Positions 11,126-20,262 of a stretch of 64,000 bases of DNA are shown piece after piece. The stretch's first letter is position 1; every line of letters begins with the position of its first letter. The position numbers and the translations under genes were made by a program. This DNA comes from Sorex araneus (Eukaryota; Chordata; Mammalia; Eulipotyphla; Soricidae): the NCBI RefSeq assembly GCF_027595985.1, contig NC_073302.1:165709951-165773950 (forward strand), given 5' to 3'. The notes under the pieces are model-generated. The model was not told where the DNA came from. It saw only the letters and a list, made by a program, of their open reading frames with translations, and did no database searches.

Positions 11126-11280
11126 TTTTTTTGGGGGGGTCACACCCAGCAGTACTTTAGACTCACTCCTGGCTCTCAGATATCTCCTAGCCATATTCAG
11201 GGAGACCTTACGTAGTGCTGACAAATTTTATCAGCTGTGTACAAGGTAAATTCATTAACCCCTTACTATACCTCTGATAT
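11126..11280 (-). mobile_element. Diverged short SINE, antisense
   Basis: TCACACCCAGCAGTACTTTAGACTCACTCCTGGCTCT followed by a degraded AGCTGTGTACAAGGTAAATTC head complement. Confidence 0.7.
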
Positions 11281-11661
11281 ATCTTTGATATAGTACAGAG
11301 GGAATATTTCAATGGCAATTTTTCTTGAATGTGATACTTATAGAAATAGATTAAAATTATTTTTTTCAAATCACTTTAAAATGTAAAAGGTAGAGTATCA
11401 TCATAAGAGAAACTGAAAGTGATACAGTGACAGTGAAAGTTGCAGTTCAAGACTTCTGACGAGGTTCCTCTAATTCTTACATAGTGACATTCTCAGTGCA
11501 GTTGAGACCTTGGGTGTCATTCTAAAACATAGTTATTGTAGGATGCACGGGAGATCTCGGGATGGGGGCGTTACTGGCACTGCTCTCCACCACGATGTGA
11601 CCTGAGCAGCTGCATCTGTGTGGCCTCTCCATTGCTGAATGATCATGATCCCGGAGGCCAC

Positions 11662-11722
11662 CTTTTGGCACCAGCAGCTTCTACTTTTGGCACCATTTAC
11701 TTTTGGCACCAGCAGATTCTTG
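11662..11722 (+). repeat. Three short direct repeats in the element head
   Basis: CTTTTGGCACCA occurs three times at unequal spacing. Two of the copies are followed by GCAG. This is local to this family B copy. Confidence 0.9.
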
Positions 11723-12289
11723 CAGAAATGCTTCTAGACTGTGAAATAAGCCAGGGCCCCATGCCGCCTCAGGAGGAGAAAGGTTCTCTCTCGGCTTTTC
11801 CTTTCGGGGGAGGCGGAAGGGGGGGAGCGGCGTGGTGACCACCATCTTATAATAACCACTAAAGGGAGGTATGAGCTTGCAATTATCCAATTTATGGCAG
11901 AAATTTCCTTGGACTTAGTTACTAAAATACTAAAATATAGAAATCCAAAACTGTGTGGCCGCAATGACAGCTGCCCGACCTCATATCTCTTCATTCTCAG
12001 CAATGGAAAACACATTATAAAATGCTTCCTTTTCAGCAGGTCTGATTTGGGGGGCGGGGAACTCCAAACAATAATAGTGAGATTTTTGTTGAAATATTGA
12101 ATATAATCAAAGTAAAGAGAAAGTAAAGTGAAAATTATCAGTTACACAGGTAGGGGGGTGGGATGGGAGGTATACTGGGGTTCTTGATGGTGGAACATGT
12201 GCACTAGTGAAGGGATGGGTATTCGGTCACCATATAACTGAGACTTAGGCCTGAAAGCTTTGTAACTTTCCACACGGTGATTCAATAAA

Positions 12290-12332
12290 AAATATATATC
12301 TACATATATATTTATATATGTAGATATATATT
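12290..12332. repeat. A/T palindrome in retroposon tail
   Basis: ATATATATCTACATATAT and its inverse ATATATGTAGATATATAT are separated by about four bases. It lies between the element terminus and its right TSD, so it arose from the poly(A) tail. Confidence 0.9.
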
Positions 12333-12471
12333 AAACATAGCTATTATAGAGTGCCTCAGTGGAAGAATCTGCTTGCACCAGAGTCAAATGGTGCCAGCAA
12401 GATCTCAATAAACATGATTTCTGAAATCTGTAGAAATAAAAATTTAAATAAGGTTTATTTTAAGTAAGAAA

Positions 12472-12640
12472 ACCAGGGAGATGGTGGGATATTGCAGTGA
12501 GTAGGGCACTTGCCTTTCAGGTGACTGACCTGCGCTTGATTCCCAGCACCCTATATGATCCTTGAACCCCTCCAGGAGTGATCCCTAGACATATAACCAG
12601 GAGTAAGCCCTGAGCACTGCAACAAAACAGTAACAACAAA
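12472..12640 (+). mobile_element. Short SINE
   Basis: AGGGCACTTGCCTTTCAGGTGACTGACCTGCGCTTGATTCCCAGCAC gives head and B box, and AGGAGTAAGCCCTGAGCACTGC gives the body. Diverged, tail (CAACAA). Confidence 0.85.
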
Positions 12641-12817
12641 AATGCAAACAACCCAAAGAAAGGAAACCAGTGATGCATCATGAAATAGACAAATGTCACA
12701 AGCGACTGACCCACCAAATACACACCATACATATAAATACACACATTCTCATACGCTGACACACACACGAAACTACTACACATGAGGGGAAGTACTTAAC
12801 ATCTTATATAGAAAATT

Positions 12818-13351
12818 CTATATACTCTCTGTGGGAAGAGAGTCTCTTGCCTGCACGCCTGGCTGTCTTCCCTGGGGCCCCTAGGAGGGGATGGGCTCCA
12901 GCTTCCCTCCTCACCCCGAGCAGAGCTCCCAGTGGCCAAAGACCACCGGAACCTAGCTACAGCCATGCTGGAGGCCCCTCTCCACACGTTTCGGACAGGC
13001 CTCATGCATGAAGGTACCGGCAGAGGAACCCAGGTGTGTGTAATCCCATCAATGGCCAACATACAGAGAGCTCTCAGAAGTGATATCTTTAGCCTACTTC
13101 TCCCTCTGGGAGAAACTGGCAATCTTCTGAGAGTTTCCTGCCCACATGGGACAGCCTTGCAAGCTTCCCATGGTGTATTCATATGCAAAATCCAGTAACA
13201 AGCTGGATCTCATTCCCCTGACCCTGAAGAGCCCCCAGTGCAATATCATTAGGAGGGCCGAGTCAAGATTGACTTCTAAGATCTCAGGGAAAGGACGAAA
13301 TGAGATGTTACTGAGCCCGCCTGAGAAATCGGTGATTAATAGGATTTCGTG
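12818..13351 (+). mobile_element. Composite retroposon family A, copy 2, with TSD
   Basis: Homologous throughout to 1476-2013 in the same orientation. Ten-base duplications ATAGAAAATT lie at 12808-12817 and 13352-13361, so this looks like a separate insertion. The interior shares CTCATTCCCCTGACCCTGAA and GAGCCCCCAGTG with the variant long SINE at 29965-30228. The 3' third shares the PCR-like conserved blocks GAGAGTTTCCTGCCCAC, TGGTGTATTCATATGC and CAGTAACA with the ordinary long SINE. It lacks both the tRNA head and poly(A). The antisense 130-codon and sense 88-codon frames are not preserved in copy 1, so I do not call a gene. Confidence 0.8.
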
Positions 13352-13361
13352 ATAGAAAATT

Positions 13362-14499
13362 TCATAAAAAACATTAACACAAATTCATATTTAACAAACT
13401 GACAGATGCTTAAAAATCATTATGATAGGATGGTCAGTGTTATGCTCTGTCACATAGTCCATAAACTGAAAATACATTTCTGTGAGATAAACTGGCATAT
13501 ACTTCTAGACCTTTAAAATATTGAAACTTTCCATGAAACCAATATGCTTTGATCTATCCTATGAACACTGACAACAGTGCATCAAATTATAGGTACTTAA
13601 GTTGCGATTTTGGGACTAATAAAACTATGAAAAGCAATCTAATCATCTCATTGACATATTTCAAAAGTAGAATGCCCACTATATATAAAAAGTATAGATC
13701 CACTATATATAAAAACAATACTACTTTCACCATTTTCAAATTACTTTTCACTATTCTTGTGTTTTCACTGTTATTTAAGATTCAAAAGTTGAAATAAATA
13801 TATACTGAATATCATAATGAGTATGTACAAGAATAATTGTGAGCATCTGGTTATAATTATTTCAATGGCTTTAATGACCAAATATAAAGTTATATTATAT
13901 TATAATAATTGAAGGTAATATGATTCATTGGGGCATGTTATGATGGCTAATGTTGTATATTAAAATAATTTTGTCTATCACAATGGAATTTGGTGTTTTC
14001 TTAATAAACATTAATGTCACCTGGGGATCAGTAAAGCAGAAAATTCACGTTGAAATAGATGTTACATAGAGATATATTTTGCTTTAGGAAATTTAAGTTT
14101 TATATGATTTTTATAGAAGTTACCCTCAAAACTAAACAGTGGCAATAGGGATAACTGTGTGGTTAATGATGGTGAATATATCTCAAAAAAATTCTCTAAG
14201 ATATTTCCAGTTGAACTTGTAGTAGCCATTATACCATCATATAAGAATTATTTACCAAATATCTTTCTGAAAAATGTAAAAGCCTGGAACAGCAACATGA
14301 GTGAACAGAGACTTGTTTCATTTGGGTACAATTTATACAAGGAAAATAGAACTTTAAAACAAAGATTATAGTGGAAAATTAAACATTGTGGAACCATAAC
14401 TTAGGTCAGGCAAAATAGAACTGATTTAAGAAAAGTATGGTATAATTTTCTTTCAAATTGAACTTGCAACAAGGACACATAAGTATTCGAATGCTTTTA
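13362..14499. other. Unique AT-rich stretch
   Basis: A local duplication of CCACTATATATAAAAA occurs at about 13677 and 13701. The 70- and 82-codon frames here show no domain. Confidence 0.5.
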
Positions 14500-14640
14500 A
14501 CTATTAACAGTATGGCCTTGGGAGCATCATTTGTTTTCTTTAGGCTTTGATTTTCTTATCTCAATACCAAGATAATAGTAACTGCTTCAAAGACTTATTG
14601 AGAGGATTATATCAAAGGAAAAATTTTAAGTGATGAGTCA
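14500..14640 (+). mobile_element. MIR fragment
   Basis: TATGGCCTTGGGAGCATCATTTG, TTTGATTTTCTTATCTCAATACCAAGATAATAGTAACTGCTTC and ATTGAGAGGATTATATCAAAGG follow the remembered MIR order (GACCTTGGGCAAG, CTCATCTGTAAAATG, AGGATTAAATGAG). Confidence 0.65.
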
Positions 14641-14892
14641 ACATCATTCCTTACAGGAGGATTTCACTGTACTGGAGAAGAAAAATGTACTCTGACCAGT
14701 GAGTTGAGTGAAATAATAAGACTTAGAAGGGTATTATATTGGTTATAAGGAATGGTGGATAAACAAAATATGAAGAAGAAAGACCAAAATATGAAAATGG
14801 CTATATGAGTGGGAGGATGTCAAAACAACAGAAGTGGAACAGTGAATGGTCTAGCTAACTCCACCACGAGCAGAACAAATTGGGAATATTTA

Positions 14893-15081
14893 TTATTTTG
14901 TTTGTTTATTTTGTTTGTTTATTGGTTTTTGGGGGGACACCCAGCTGTGCTGAGGGATTGCTCCTAAATCTATACTCAGAGATCACTCCTGGAAAGGCTT
15001 AAGAGTTCATTTGCCAGGAATGAAACCAGTGTTGGTCGCATGCAAGGCCAGCACTCTGTCCACTGAACTTTGGCTCAGGCC
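14893..15081 (-). mobile_element. Short SINE, antisense
   Basis: Poly(T/G)TTTATT tail on the left, then ACACCCAGCTGTGCTGAGGG, CTCAGAGATCACTCCTGG and GTTGGTCGCATGCAAGGCC. Diverged. Confidence 0.8.
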
Positions 15082-15159
15082 ATGAGAAGGCGTAGGTAGT
15101 AAGAGTTAAGATCATGAGGGAAAGTTTCTGTTATAAATCAGATATGGAACAGGAAAATT

Positions 15160-15325
15160 TGGTGCCAGAGAAATAGTATACAGTAGGTAGGAACACGTGG
15201 CCAACTCAGGTTCAATCCCTGGTATCCTACATGTTCTCTGCAGAACCCCAGGAGTGATTCCTGAGCGCAGAGACAGAAATAACCCCTGAACATTGCAAAG
15301 TGTGGCAAAACCATAAAAACACAGT
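15160..15325 (+). mobile_element. Short SINE
   Basis: GCCAGAGAAATAGTATACAG head, ACTCAGGTTCAATCCCTGGTATCC B box and AGGAGTGATTCCTGAGCGCAGAG body. A 73-codon frame starts in its tail and is probably chance. Confidence 0.8.
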
Positions 15326-15900
15326 GAAACTAGACCTATGTGTTCAGGACATAACAGACTTACTGTATGAATCACTGACTGACAGAATAAATGAACTGTT
15401 CCAAAATGTTTTCTTTGTACAGCTTGATAACATTGTACATAGAAGAAAAACCTTAAAAATAAAACAGCAAATCTCTAGAAAACGCCATTTTACTTATTTA
15501 AGTATCCATTCACAATATTAACCTGTGTTTAAAATATATAATTACTACTATTAAATTTCAAGTTTCTTTTCTAGTTGATAGTGTTGTTTGCAAATTACCC
15601 TCAAGTCTCATAATCCCCAGACTGCTAACTAGATCTATTCTGCATGGTAAGGTCATTCATTATCAAATGTTGCTGCCTTACTTCCTTCAATCCATTGAAT
15701 GCACCTATTATTTGTTCCTCTGCGTTAGAACTTCCAATAGTGATATAGCTAAATGGATAAGCCAATGAATCAGCACAACTATAAAACTTTCCACAAAACA
15801 GTTTTCCATTTTCATAAGTTTTCTGATTTCACTATAGTGGAGTAATAAGAATGATTTTCTGTTAAAAATAAAAGATGTCTTCCAATTTGCCTTCATATAG
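15326..15900. other. Unique stretch
   Basis: No feature recognised. A 62-codon antisense frame at 15708-15896 has no recognisable domain. Confidence 0.45.
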
Positions 15901-15957
15901 AATGCCTATCTAAATCTCAACAAATGTCTCCCAACAAATGCCTATCTAAATCTCAAC
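15901..15957 (+). repeat. 21-bp direct repeat, 36-bp period
   Basis: AATGCCTATCTAAATCTCAAC occurs at 15901-15921 and 15937-15957, directly before a SINE insertion whose TSD uses the second copy. Confidence 0.95.
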
Positions 15958-15960
15958 TGA

Positions 15961-16123
15961 GGGGCTGGAGCGATAGCACAACGCGTAGGGCGTTTGCCTT
16001 ACAATCGGCTGACCTGGGTTCTATTTCCAGCATCCCATATGGTCCCCTGAGAACCGCCAAGAGTGATTCCTGAGTGCATGAGCCAGGAGTAACCCCTGTG
16101 CATCACTAGGTGTGACCCTAAAA

Positions 16124-16160
<37 letters not shown>
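15961..16160 (+). mobile_element. Short SINE with (AAAT)n tail and TSD
   Basis: Starts GGGGCTGGAGCGATAGCACA. Tail of about ten AAAT units (16119-16160). TSDs AAATCTCAACTGA (15948-15960) and AAATCTTAACTGA (16161-16173), one mismatch. Confidence 0.95.
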
Positions 16161-16162
<2 letters not shown>

Positions 16163-16173
16163 ATCTTAACTGA

Positions 16174-16791
16174 GTCTCACTGTTAGACAAATGATGAGAA
16201 CCCTGCCATTTCACTTCAAAGTCATAAAGATTTCTTGATCAATTTTAGTCATATTTTTGAAATTCTTAGACTGAAAAATAAGGGAAAAATGTATTTGCTA
16301 TTGGAAGAGTGACATGAAACTTGGATAAAGCATCCATAGAAACTGATAAAGAATCATCACAAAACTGCATCGGCCTCCTGTCTTCACGGGTCATTCATTT
16401 GGGTATATGCCAACCTTAAATGTGTCCTGATTAGAGCAGCCCACACACAATATCATACTCACATATTTCTCACTTCTATTTTGAACAAATTTATGGCATA
16501 CTAAACACAAAAGTTTACTCATTTTGCTCAACCACAGAAAGTAGGAGTTTTGATTTCCACACCGAAGACTTACATTGCTTTCCACTCATTTTCTAACAAT
16601 AACATAATTAAATAATGGACCGGCTGAACTCATTATCCAATTATTTCCTTATTCTCTTCCTTCAGTTAATGCTTCTACTTATAAGTGTGTGTGGTATGCA
16701 ACGATGCATACCAGTATATGTACATTGTGTGTATGTGAGTGCATGTGTGTGTGAAAGACAAAGAGAAGAAAGGGGAGAGAAAAAGAAACAC

Positions 16792-16832
<41 letters not shown>

Positions 16833-16939
16833 TAGATCTTAGTAATTGACCTATAGGGTACCTTTTACCTTTTGTTTGTTATTAAAGTAAATAAAAACTA
16901 TTATAAAAAGTAACATCTTTAATAACATTACCAAATATT
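16174..16939. other. Unique stretch with microsatellites
   Basis: Contains TG-rich 16683-16753 and a perfect (GA)n run at 16793-16829. The 64- and 75-codon frames are judged spurious; the second runs through the (GA)n. Confidence 0.5.
16793..16829. repeat. (GA)n microsatellite
   Basis: About 18 uninterrupted GA dinucleotides. Confidence 0.97.
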
Positions 16940-17640
16940 TCACATCTACTCCCAAACATACAAAACCCATTAATTTGAAAATGGTACACTTATCTTCATT
17001 GCAGCATTAATAAAATTGTCAGAATATGGGAAAAAATGTGCAGTGACAGGTGAATGGCTAAAATTGTTGGGTTAGAGGGCTGGAGAGATAGCACAGCGGG
17101 TAGGACATTTGCCTGGCACACAGCCGACCCGGGTTTAATTCCCAGCATTCCATATGGTCCCCTGAGCACTGCCAGGGGTAATTCCTGAGTGCAGAGTTAG
17201 GAGTAACCCCTGTACATCGCTGGGTGTGACCCAAGAAGGAAAAAAAAAGAAAAGAAAAATGAAAATGAAAATAAAAATGAAAATAAAAATGGCCACAAAA
17301 GAATACTATATGACTGCAAGAAAAATGGGATTAGGTAGCTCACTGCAACATGAATGGAACTGGAGAGAATTCTGTCAAGTAAAAAAAGTCAATGGAAGAA
17401 AGATAAGTGCCCAATAATCCCAGTCACTTACAGAAAAATAGGCAGTATTAAAGAATTGAAAACTCATGATCTTAGTTTATAAACCTCAAATTAACAAAAC
17501 ATAAGGGAGGGGTTGGGGATGAAAAAGATGAGGATTAAAGTTTCCAAGGGGACAACGGTGAAGGGTCATTAGTACATTGGTGATAGTGGGGTCCACTGTA
17601 CATTAAAATAATAAATATTAATATTGATTTTAACCATATT
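16940..17640 (+). mobile_element. Old L1 3' end, split by a SINE
   Basis: Left part: ATCTTCATTGCAGCATTAATAAAATTGTCAG, the usual late-ORF2 sequence. Right part: CAAAAGAATACTATATGACTGCAAG, CAACATGAATGGAACTGGAG, then a 3' UTR with GGGAGGGGTTGGGGATG and AGGGTCATTAGTACATTGGTG. Interrupted by the SINE at 17076-17290. Confidence 0.8.
17076..17290 (+). mobile_element. Short SINE inserted in an L1 end
   Basis: GAGGGCTGGAGAGATAGCACAGCGGGTAGG head, GACCCGGGTTTAATTCCC B box, ATCGCTGGGTGTGACCC end and a long A-rich tail with GAAAAT units. Confidence 0.9.
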
Positions 17641-18164
17641 ATCCAAAATATTAGCGAAAAATTCTATCATTATAATTCTAAATGAAGTAATGGTGGTGAA
17701 AATGGTGGATTAAGAAGAAACCACTCCATGGAATTCTACTTTATAAACTTTTTCAATGGCTTGTACCTCTTCTTTTTTGTGTCTCCTTGCATGTATCTTC
17801 TTCTGAGCTGAGCATCCCCTTAACTCGGTCAGCAAATCTGGAAGTGAGGGAAGAATTCAAGAATGTAGCCATGTATGATCTAGAAACAGTCATAAACACA
17901 AAATTACCTTCACAATGCTGTAAGAACTCCAACTCAGTACCAGTTAACTGCAGGGAGGCTAGAAAATGCCCAGGAGGAAGAAGAGAACATGGATACCATG
18001 GAGCCATTGGCATCTGCCACAGTTTCCTTCCAAATACCATTATACCTAGCTCAAAATCCTGTAACCTTAAATATTCTAAAGCTTTACTTTCAAATATTGA
18101 TGTGGCCACAATCTTTGGGAAAAGTTTCAAGAGTGGGCTGCATGCCTTGATACCCCGAGTTTGT
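17641..18164. other. Unrecognised stretch with overlapping frames on both strands
   Basis: A minus-strand frame (125 codons, 17753-18130) and a plus-strand frame (159 codons, from 17787) overlap almost completely. Neither shows a domain I recognise. No poly(A) tail or TSD was found, and the plus frame runs into a SINE. It could be an old processed pseudogene or chance. I do not call a gene. Confidence 0.3.
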
Positions 18165-18293
18165 TCTTATATTTTGTTTGTTTTGTGGGTTCCACCCAGG
18201 GTTTCAGGGGAATCATATGCAATGCCACAAATCAAACCTGGGTCACCAAGTGCAAGACAAGTATAGTAACCTTTGCACAATGTCTCTAGCACC
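18165..18293 (-). mobile_element. Short SINE, antisense, internally deleted
   Basis: GGGTTCCACCCAGGGTTTCAGGG joins directly to TATGCAATGCCACAAATCAAACCTGGG and TCTCTAGCACC, so the central body is missing. Confidence 0.65.
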
Positions 18294-18519
18294 AAGGTGC
18301 CAAATGTGATCTCTAGAACCCAACCCATATTTCCAGCACTATCAGGCATAGTAATTTGGTGGTCCTCAAATTACTAAACCTCAGCAACTCTGTATCACTG
18401 GGCATACAGTACCAAACATAAAACCCTTTCTACCAGACAAAAACTACCATCATTGACCCCATGTCTCCAGGTACCATTGAAGGTGGCCCCAATAGAAAGT
18501 ATGTAACATATGGGCAGAT

Positions 18520-18715
18520 CAGAACAAAGTGATAGAGTTGGTAAGGCACTTGCCTTGAATGCCGTTACCCAGGTTCTATCTCGAGCACCTTATAAGGTCC
18601 CCTGAGCCTTCCAGGAGTGATCCCTGAATGCAGAACCAGGGGTAAGACCTAAGCACAGCTGGGTGTAACCCTCCTCTCCCCCTGACCCTGAAAAAGAAAT
18701 AAAAAAGAAAAAGAC
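18520..18715 (+). mobile_element. Short SINE
   Basis: AAGTGATAGAGTTGGTAAGGCACTTGCCTTGAATGCCGTTACCCAGGTTC head, AAGGTCCCCTGAGCCTTCCAGGAGTGATCCCTGAATGCAGAACCAGG body, AAAG-rich tail. Confidence 0.9.
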
Positions 18716-18986
18716 AAAACACATAACAACTTGGTTTCTTGTGGACTAATGGCCTGTAATCTAAAAAAAAACAAACAAACATGATTAAATAAGCCATTTA
18801 AATCTTGTCACATTCAATATACGAATGGGACTGGTACAATTAATATTTCTGCTTATAGAAGGAAAGATGTGAAACTCAAGCAGTCAGCATAGATAAAATT
18901 TTTGAAGAGCTTCTGAATGAGGGGTTTAGCCCATGTTTAGGGAGCTTCAGGACTAAAGTCTTGTTTGAACTCTTGTCTGTTTTTCT

Positions 18987-19952
18987 TTTTTTTTCTTTTT
19001 ATTTTTTTAAAGAATTTTAATTTATTGAATCACCATGTGGAAAATTACAATGCTTTCAGGCTTAAGTCTCAGTTATACAATGCTGAAACAACCATCCCTT
19101 CACCAGTGCCCATATCCCACCATCACCACCAAAAAAAAAAAAAAAAAAGCACACCTCCCATCCCGCCCCCCCACACCCTCCCGCCTTGTAACTGATAAAT
19201 TTCACTTTACTTTCTATTCACTATGGTTACATTCAATATTTCAACACAAACCTCACTATTATTGTTAGGAGTACCCCACTAGTCAGACCTGTTGTGAAAA
19301 GATATGAGGTCGCGGCCACGGAGTTTTGGATTTCTGTACTTTAGCAACTAAGTCCAGGGAAATTTCTTCCAGGTATTGGATCATTGCAAGCTTGTAAACC
19401 CCATCTGTGGTCATCATAATATGGCAGTCACCACGCCCTTCACCCCCGGCAAGAAAGAGGCAAGAGAGAGAAATACCTTTCCCCTCCTGGGCAGGCATGG
19501 GGCTGCCGCTTAGTTCTCAGACTGGAGACATTCTTCGAGCTGACCATGCCAAAAAGTTTAGCTGGCATCTGGAGTCACGCTCATGCAGCTGCGGAGAGGC
19601 CGCACACACACGCGGCCCTCGGGATCACATCTTGCCAGCGGGAGGGGCGGGTGCCACCCACCTTCCCAAGAGTACCCTCGAGTCCTATTGCTGCAGTCAT
19701 AAATCTCATCTGTGGTCCTCATAATATGGCAGTCACCATGCCCTTCAGCTCCGGCAAGGAAGAGGCAAGAGAGAGAAATACCTTTCCCCTCCTGGGCGGG
19801 CATGGGGCCGCCACTTAGTTCTCAGTCTGGAGACATTCTGCGAGGAGCTGCCCTTGCTGAAAAGTTTAGCTGGTGTCTGGAGTCATGCTCTTGCAGCTGC
19901 GGAGAGGCCTCACACACATGTGCGGCCCCCGGGATGACATCTTGGCGGCGGG
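18987..19952 (-). mobile_element. Family B retroposon with two head units and perfect TSD
   Basis: Fifteen-base perfect duplications CTTGTCTGTTTTTCT lie at 18972-18986 and 19953-19967. In minus sense: two tandem GC-rich units, then TGGACTTAGTTGCTAAAGTACAGAAATCC, a GTGGCCGCGACCTCATATC block, a G/C-rich patch and an L1-like 3' terminus (complement of GAATCACCATGTGGAAAATTACAA) with a poly(A) tail (T-run at left). There is no ORF. The frames of 71-105 codons lie inside the repeated GC-rich units and shift between them. Confidence 0.9.
19402..19952 (-). repeat. Tandem head units, ~305-bp period
   Basis: CATCTGTGGTCATCATAATATGGCAGTCACCA at 19402 recurs as CATCTGTGGTCCTCATAATATGGCAGTCACCA at 19707. 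GGCAAGAAAGAGGCAAGAGAG, TTTCCCCTCCTGGGC, GGAGACATTCT and CAGCTGCGGAGAGGCC recur in register. The second unit is cut by the TSD at 19952. This resembles L1 promoter monomers in organisation. Confidence 0.9.
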
Positions 19953-20115
19953 CTTGTCTGTTTTTCTGATGAAACCCCAGGTCCACTGCTCTTCATCACA
20001 TGTAGCACTGCTTTTTTTTTTTTGACACTATCTTATAACATAAAGTAGGTACTTTTAATCATGCTCTTCATGGGCCTGCAATGGATTTCCTGTTTTTGCT
20101 TTATATTATAGTATT

Positions 20116-20262
20116 TATTTAGTTTTCAGTCACACCTGGTGGTGCTCAGTTCTATGTTTACTTTTTGGCAATGTTGGGGCGTGCAATATGGTATTAAATA
20201 TTGAATTGAGGTCAGCACACCCAAGGTAGGTATCTTAACCCCTGTACCATTTTTCTGTTATG
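20116..20262 (-). mobile_element. Old short SINE, antisense
   Basis: CAGTCACACCTGGTGGTGCTCAG, then degraded GCAATGTTGGGGCGTGCAATATGG and GAGGTCAGCACACCCAAGGTAGG. Confidence 0.65.

Larger units (their letters stand above)
11542..12332 (+). mobile_element. Family B LINE-tailed retroposon with TSD
   Basis: Flanked by imperfect 17-base duplications (AAACATAGTTATTGTAG at 11525-11541, AAACATAGCTATTATAG at 12333-12349). The 5' third is GC-rich (GAGATCTCGGGATGGGGGCG, then CCAGGGCCCCATGCCGCCTCAGGAGG) and matches the head units at 19402-19952 in reverse. The 3' two thirds hold GACTTAGTTACTAAAATAC, GTGTGGCCGC, CCTCATATCTCTTCATTCTC and the L1-like terminus CACTAGTGAAGGGATGGGTATT..GTAACTTTCCACACGGTGATTCAAT. 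There is no ORF1 or ORF2 sequence. The tail is a near-palindromic A/T run. The frames of 69-93 codons are not shared with other copies. Confidence 0.8.

Noticed and set aside
12796-13188. 130-codon antisense frame in family A copy 2
   Set aside because: The homologous frame in copy 1 is interrupted and shifted, so the coding appearance is due to GC content.
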